Of a stretch of 64,000 nucleotides of DNA, positions 57,971-64,000 are shown one piece after another (position 1 is the first letter of the stretch; the number at the start of each line of letters is the position of its first letter). The notes beneath the pieces are model-generated. The model made no database searches and had not been told where the DNA came from. It was given only the letters and a program-made list of their open reading frames with translations. The stretch is from Syncephalis fuscata. Taxonomy: Eukaryota > Zoopagomycota > Zoopagomycetes > Zoopagales > Piptocephalidaceae. The DNA lies in contig JAHLTZ010000034.1 of NCBI GenBank assembly GCA_025786725.1, forward strand, positions 220,973 to 284,972, written 5' to 3'. A program made the position numbers and the translations under genes.

Positions 57971-59124
57971 TTAGCGGTAGCGACGGAGGGACAAGGTGTT
58001 GTTGCGGCGCCAAGCGGCACGACGACTGCCACCGATGAACTTGTTGAATCCGTGACCTTTGCCAACACCACGGTTCTTGCGACCGATGGAGGTAAGACCA
58101 CGAGCTTCGCGGTGCTTGTGGACAGAGTTGACGATCCAGTTGATGCGTGGGTCAGAGCGGATGACCTTGTGGCTTGGGTCGACAAGAATGACCTCAAAGT
58201 ACTTGTAGGTCGAGTCTTGGTTGACCCAGTAGCTGTTAAGAACGCGCAAGTTGGGGCAACGACGGCCGATACGGTTCTCGGCAGTGTAGCGGTGGGAGTG
58301 CTGGTACTTGAGCTCGTTGATACCCATGGAGTGGGGCTTACCAAAAGTGGCACCCTTAGCAACTGGGCGCTTGCGACCACCACGACGAACGCGAATGCGG
58401 TAGATCACGTAGCCTTGTTTGGCCTAAATTAATATAGCAATTAATAAATATATAATTATTTGGCAGTAGCATATATAATAATTTACCTTATAGCCAAGGC
58501 GACGTGCCTTGTCTGGGCGGGATGGGCGAGAGGCACGGTGAATAACATTCAACTGGCTAATGATTGTGCCGCAAATTAAATCCATATAGAAGCGCCATTT
58601 AAATATAGCAAGACCCGCCAAAATCGAACATAAACAAGCAGCAAAAAAAAAGAAAAAGTAAGCGACTATTCGTCAAATGATCATTGGCGTTTGTGCACGC
58701 TCGAGGGTTGCAGCCACAAACTGCTTCATAAGAAACAGTATGCGCATTATTGACTTGTTGTCGTTAAACAACATTATCAATAATGACGACCAGGCAGGTC
58801 GACGCCATGCAGCACGCTCGACGGACCGCCTAAGACGAACCGCCACAAGGAAATACACACGCTGTCCAAAATCAATATTATAGCCTATTCAAAAGAGCGC
58901 AATATTACTTTTGAACAGCGCGTGCTCGCATTTTTTCTGTCTATCTGCCTGCCTTGGTTAGCAAAAGATAGACAAGACAGCCAGGTAGGCAGAAAATATA
59001 CAAGTGTTTATATTATACGCTCAATTGCTTACCGGTACTCCCAGCAGCGGACACGCAGCAAAAAGCGAAGCACATCCGACTGCTTCTTCTTGTAAAGCTC
59101 CTCAATGTACTTGTAAGCACCCAT
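57971..59124 (-). CDS. RPL15: 60S ribosomal protein L15 (eL15)
   Basis: Three exons (59124-59033, 58556-58487 and 58423-57971), 204 aa, the standard eL15 length. [20 protein letters not shown], then [80 protein letters not shown]. It is part of the large cytosolic subunit. GC content of the coding exons is clearly above that of the surroundings, as expected for a highly expressed gene. Intron 1 (58557-59032, 476 bp) is much longer than others here and contains structured, GC-richer sequence. A 5' UTR intron may lie upstream, from a GTAAGC donor near 59515 to an acceptor near 59148. Confidence 0.97.
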
Positions 59125-61908
59125 GACGTAAATTCAATCGAACGGCTACAAACAAATATATGGTTAGTATACATAATAAATATCAGTATTTTCACGGCTA
59201 TAAACACTATAAATAATCCCCTTTGTATATCCATCCATCCATCTATGTATCTATCCGGTCGCTTATAAATTTATCGACTGATTCAATAAATGATTGATAG
59301 ACATTATTGCTATCGAGTATGTAGCAATCCATATATCCATCCATCCGCGCTATTACTGCTTAATAGTATATACTCCAGTATATCCATGTATTTACAAACA
59401 GTATTATATTTATCAATTCATTCATCCATATATCCATCCATCCATATATTTATATAAATATTTATAGATATATCATCATCGACATGTACGCAAGTCTATA
59501 ATCAATGCCGCTTACCTACCGCCTGCAGATGGGAGCACGTTGAGACAGAGTGGAAAGAGGCAGACCCAATTGCGGGTGGTGGTGGTGGATTCGTCCTAGT
59601 TGTTTCTCGCATTTGGCAGTTTCCATTTTCACACATAATCACAATAATTACACTAGATCAGTAGTAACTAATTAATTAACAGCAGTCTTTATCATAGATT
59701 TATTATTCAGTATACATGTATATAGCATTACTATTATATTCCATACCATTATATATCACTATATAATATATTAGACACATTTTATTGTTATATGTTTTAA
59801 TAAACTTCATTCAGTCCATTCATTGTTTTATATACATATCTTAACAACTTGTTTGTGCCTTTCTAACGTATACTTGTCCCATTGTATATCATTAATCATC
59901 TAACAACAACGCTTTATTTAAATCCAGATTTCTTATTTAAAAATTGCAACTTACTTTTGCTCATTTGTTCATGCATATATACATACGCTATAATATTAAT
60001 ATTACTATTCATAAACATTGTTTTTTCTATTTTGTTCTACCTGCACTATTGCATATTTTAGTAACCACGTTTTATTTTCAAAATTTGCCTGTTTTCACTA
60101 ATTGTATTTGTTTGAAAACTTGACTTAGATCACTTTTATTGCTCATTACGCATATACACGGCAACTTCCTCGCTAATATTCTGATCTTTTCATTGCTTAC
60201 TAATACTAATATAGTGTAACACTATACACCAGACCAAAAATCAACTTATATCCATTATTAGTTAAAGAAAACCTTACTATCACAAGGTGGATATTGGTTA
60301 AAAATGTTATAAACATTGTTTATTATAAGAGAATTATGATGTGGTTTATAGTTACTTAAGTATAAAAACAAACTATAACATAATAGCAAGATAATAATCA
60401 ATAACAACGGCCATGATACGGCATATCTATTAAATTTATAACATTACGGTAAACAACTAAATACACATTTACATAATATCATACTATAAATAAAATATCA
60501 AACATATGCTGGTTAGGATACAATATTAACGTTGGGAATATTAAAGCAAGTTGACAATTTGATATAGTATCTATCAATCAATCCAAATATCAGCACAGTC
60601 AAGCAATTGAATCATTAATACGCCAATAAGTTACTGATAGCCAAACAACGCATAACCGATGCCACAACGCTTTAAACAAATAGAACAATACTAATACTAA
60701 TATTGAGTGCAAGTATTTGTATATACCTCATTATTCTGCCAAGTATTTCTTCAATCTCATATCTAGTATATTAAATAAACTACAACCATACCCACCGACT
60801 ACATTAATATATACAAACATACCATAGCTCTTATAACATAAAATAACGAATATTGATGTTGCCAAACGATGAAGCCATTACAGGCCGACTTAACAATAAA
60901 GTGACTACAATAAGCTACCTAACGTGTATCTACATCAATAACAATACCATACGCTAATTACAGTATACTTATTAAAAAGGTACTTTTGAAGCCAAGTTTC
61001 AGTATGAATTTTGTTGTATAAACCATTAAGATTACTTATGACTGTTAAATATACTGGAATGGCAATCAACCAAATGAATAAGCAAAACAATAGTACAAAT
61101 AGTTTATATAAATATCACTTATATTATTACAGCTGGATGTATTGTTTAAATGGTCTGTTGTTGTTTCAGTCGATACGCGTTATTAATGCGCGATAATCAT
61201 GGTGGTGGTGGTGGTGTTTTTATGAAAAGTAAACACAACATCACGTGTTGTGCGCTATTTGCTGTTGTGATCACGCCATCCAGTTCATCGGACTATTTAC
61301 CGGTTTAGCAAGGTGTACACGGACCATTTGATATTCATGTCCGATGCAGGCCTGTTTTGGCTAGTGAAATCGTATTGAGCTGCACAAGACGATAGCGATA
61401 CTACAAATTGTATATACAAGCGCTTTATTACAAATAAATAACAATGCAAACTACTACTAGTGTGTGTGTGTGTGTGGTGTGTAAATAATTGAGTGAATTC
61501 GTAAGTGGCTATTTACTGTGTAAAAGTCGCGCAAGAATAATTTGTAGAGCTTTATAACGCTTCTACTTTGTTTGTTTTTATTACTCTGCCTTCTCCATCC
61601 ACTACATCATTGTAGTTTTTTGTCTTAACAAATCGTTATAAAGGTAAGCAAGTGCTGCGTTTGCGTTTGTCTGTGGATAGTGTTATGACTGCTGCGCCAG
61701 GTTGTCTTGTCGCGTAACACTTTGCGTTGCGTCTGTGTTTGCTTTGTTTAACCGCGCAGTGCGTCCTTGGTGTTTGCTTAAAACTATCAATCCGTTTAAA
61801 CTGAATGGCTTGTTTGGTTATGCTGTGTTTGAATCTGCAGTATACATGCTATTTACACGATGTTAATTGTATGTTTTTGCGTGTTGCTATAGTGTAAAAT
61901 AGTCAACG
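59125..61908. other. Intergenic with repeats
   Basis: 59220-59500 is rich in ATCCATCC-type low-complexity repeats. 59690-60180 is a diverged member of the 1.9 kb element family (TTATTCAGTATACATGTATA, then CTCATTTGTTCATGCATATA). 60180-61190 is plain AT-rich. From about 61190 the composition becomes less AT-rich, with a GGTGGTGGTGG tract and a GTGTGTGT run at 61461. Confidence 0.5.
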
Positions 61909-62471
61909 ATGACTACAACAATCGTTTTTACCCGTAGTATTATTTATGCTACAATGCCGCCACCTGTTGTTCAGAAACGCCTGTTTTCTGAGACAGACAT
62001 GGAGGTGGGCGGCAATCCAGCCTTGAAGAAGGCCAAGTTGCTAGAGCTTGTGTCGGTTGCACACAAGCTCTATTGCCGCCACAAATCCGCTGCGTAGGTA
62101 CGCAAGCGAAGGCTGCTACGCGCAGCGTTGGTGTTCAAACTGAAAAGGTCTTGAGCAGCAACAAAACCACAGGCACTGCGACTGCCATGTTTGGGTTTAC
62201 ATTCAGTAGTAATTACTACTCTCCCTCCTCCTCCTCCAACCAAGCAACACCTATGGAGGGAGTGGAGTTTACCGGTGCCCTCGAATTGGCATCGGTACAA
62301 CAAGCTGAGGCTACTGTCGCCCACGACAGTATGTCTTCTAACGCGGGAAGTGTCGATAACACTTCTCGCACAATTCCGCGGGATGAGGAGCCTCGCCGAA
62401 TTGCGGTTCCAAGACCGCGCCGTCGCACGGCCGTGCACGACGCCAACAATCAGGAGCGCTCGCGCCATTAG
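61909..62471 (+). CDS. GC-rich orphan gene, structure uncertain
   Basis: Two overlapping frames with coding-like composition, markedly richer in GC than surrounding DNA. Frame one, 61909-62097, encodes MTTTIVFTRS, then MPPPVVQKRLFSETDMEVGG, then PALKKAKLLELVSVAHKLY. Frame two, about 62090-62471, encodes GTQAKAATRSVGVQTEKVLS, then SSNYYSPSSSSNQATPMEGV, then a basic end EEPRRIAVPRPRRRTAVHD, and stops at 62469-62471. They could be one protein of about 180 aa joined through a short intron at ~62057-62099 (GTTGCA...GTAG). The phase is off by one with that pair, so a frameshift or another donor is needed. KKAK and RPRRR suggest a nuclear protein. I recognise no family. Start could also be at 61954. 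Confidence 0.4.
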
Positions 62472-64000
62472 ACGCAAGTGATTCTATCTTGTATATCATG
62501 GCAAGTTAATGTAAAACCAACTGCAACAGTACTAACTTTATTTTAGGCACTTTTACACCAGGCGGGACCGCTAAAGCAGGTAACGCTATACACCGGGCTC
62601 TGCCGTCCCAATATGGAACTGGGCAGGGACTGGAAACAGCAGTTACTTGCTTTTAATGGGCTAGCCATACTTGCCGTATTATTAGTTTTTGTATTTGTCT
62701 ATGTTTTGTTACAATAAATTTATTTTATAATTATTAGCAATTAGCACAATTTAGTACAAATACTGATCTTTAAACAGCATGATATTTTATTAATAAAATA
62801 AATAATAGCTTTTCTTTCTTACTTTAATATTCCTATTATACTAATAAGCGTGCGCTGTGTATCATCTCACAATTATTATATATTTGATATTTTGTTAACC
62901 AATTATCACATTCATTGTGATTTAGGTGTAAATGATTATATTTGATAACATTTGGATTCAAATTTATTAGCTTGAGACAACGGTCCGTAGGACCTAACCG
63001 CGCATTTGCAGCATTTGCCTGCCACCCCTGATTATATTTGATAACATTCAATCTGTTGAACATAATGATGGGTGGTAAGTAGTATTAAAGTTTAAAATAC
63101 TCATTATCGTAGATTTATTATCCAGTATGCATGTACCATTTCATGCTATATTGAATACATTATATTGTTATAAGTTTCAATCAAATATAGTTTAATAAAT
63201 GGCTGAGTTGAATAAGTTGACATCTATTAATAATAAAGTTAGAACTAAAAAAACAACTGCAATAGCTAGCGCGTATTTATTAAACAATATAACAGTATAC
63301 AATATAATGAATATACAATATTGAGTACTGATTAGTAGTGTTGGCGTTAATGAGTATATATACATGGGCAGTTGAGCGACATTAGTCAACATTTATTAAT
63401 AATAAAGCTAAAGCAAAAATACAACCAGTTTCGAATAAAGCAAGACTAAACAGGTATAGAATGATATAGAATAGTATGAATATTGGTGTTGAAGTTATAG
63501 TGTATATAACGCAATGAGTGGAGTGAGTAAAGTGTATTGGGACATATAAACAATAGAATGTGTTCAGTATAACATAGAACGATATACAGTAGTATGGAAC
63601 AGTATGAGAATGATATAGGTAAATAGTGGATATATGTATACTGGATAATGAATCTACAATGATGAGTATTTAATGATTGATGTCACTCACCACTCATCAT
63701 CATGGTCAATAGATTAAATGTTTAATTTAAATGTGTAAATAATCAGTATAGTTATTTGGTCACGAAATCACACTAAATCAATATTATTATTTATTGCAAT
63801 TGTAAGCTATCCACTATACAATTACATATGTAATTTGTCATATACTATTATAATATAGATTCAACAAAGCAACGTATAAACATTTGTATCATTTTATCGA
63901 TCTTTATATACTTAATTACTAGACTTTAATTCATAATGATATAAAATTTATACACTATTCGATTGGTAAAAGCATTATCCTTTATTTTTATATTCTATAA
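62472..64000. other. Intergenic ending in a dispersed-repeat copy
   Basis: 62530-62680 is a less AT-rich tail of the orphan gene (probable 3' UTR). From about 62900 the sequence belongs to the 1.9 kb family (next entry). The remaining ~200 bp to the end show nothing. Confidence 0.5.
63090..63720 (-). repeat. 1.9 kb family, diverged shortened copy
   Basis: Shares with copy A, in the same orientation, the runs TAGATTTATTATCCAGTATG, ATAGCTAGCGCGTATTTATT and the ~200-bp block from GTGTATATAACGCAATGAGT to GGATAATGAATCTACAATGA. It lacks the minisatellite and most of the middle. The last block is almost identical to 9108-9265. Confidence 0.8.

Noticed and set aside
57826-58432. Long frames overlapping RPL15 on both strands
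   Set aside because: Shadows of the GC-richer RPL15 coding exon.
1-64000. Prokaryotic operon or defence island
   Set aside because: Introns, eukaryotic ribosomal and chromatin genes, and nuclear tRNA/5S genes exclude a prokaryotic source.

Overview
This is nuclear DNA from a eukaryote, most likely an early-diverging, AT-rich fungus. The gene set is eukaryotic: a 19-exon ATAD2/Yta7 gene, EB1, SF3A2, RPL15, DPM2, 5S rRNA and nuclear tRNAs. Two genes point to fungi, an Lsb5-type VHS-GAT protein and an Mdv1/Caf4-type coiled-coil WD40 protein. Introns are short (mostly 45-80 bp) with GTAAGT-like donors and TAG/CAG acceptors. A few are GC-AG. Genes sit in small clusters separated by several kb of AT-rich, repeat-laden DNA. 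The species cannot be named from the sequence alone.

Layout. 1-3547: 3' part of an LSB5-like gene, SF3A2 (minus) and mitochondrial ribosomal protein L22 (plus), closely packed. 3548-7345: a Fanzor-like zinc-ribbon relic, then two genes that share a Cys-rich BRI3-like C-terminal domain; the second carries a TDF-repeat disordered region. 7346-15506: repeats only. These are a ~1.9 kb element (inverted copy at 43610-45476) and a 2.8 kb tandem duplication, each copy encoding one small secreted Cys-rich peptide. 15879: tRNA-Met. 16732-22947: ATAD2/Yta7 homologue. 24826-25899: two B12D/NDUFA4-like paralogues. 27508-27706: 5S rRNA and tRNA-Ile. 28601-29712: EB1/BIM1. 31979-33472: F-box-like protein. 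34392-37326: prefoldin-like (ASDURF-like) gene, DPM2 and an unrecognised 434-aa gene. 37452-40355: multi-module protein with broken frames; its intact 816-aa relative is at 48151-51189. 40733-43309: Mdv1-like. 52309-53950: large palindrome. 54733-56814: secreted subtilase. 57971-59124: RPL15. 61909-62471: GC-rich orphan. 62900-64000: another diverged member of the dispersed repeat family.

Most recognised genes are unrelated housekeeping functions (splicing, translation, chromatin, microtubules, mitochondrial fission, GPI/mannosylation). They are not an operon-like system. The accessory signal lies in the duplicated secreted peptides, the two paralogous multi-module proteins, the BRI3-like pair, and the relics of an RNA-guided-nuclease-type transposon.

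Several coding frames appear to lack single bases (three junctions or sites in the ATAD2 gene, two in the 37.4-40.4 kb gene). All are in the deletion sense, which suggests residual assembly indels, although real frameshifts cannot be excluded.
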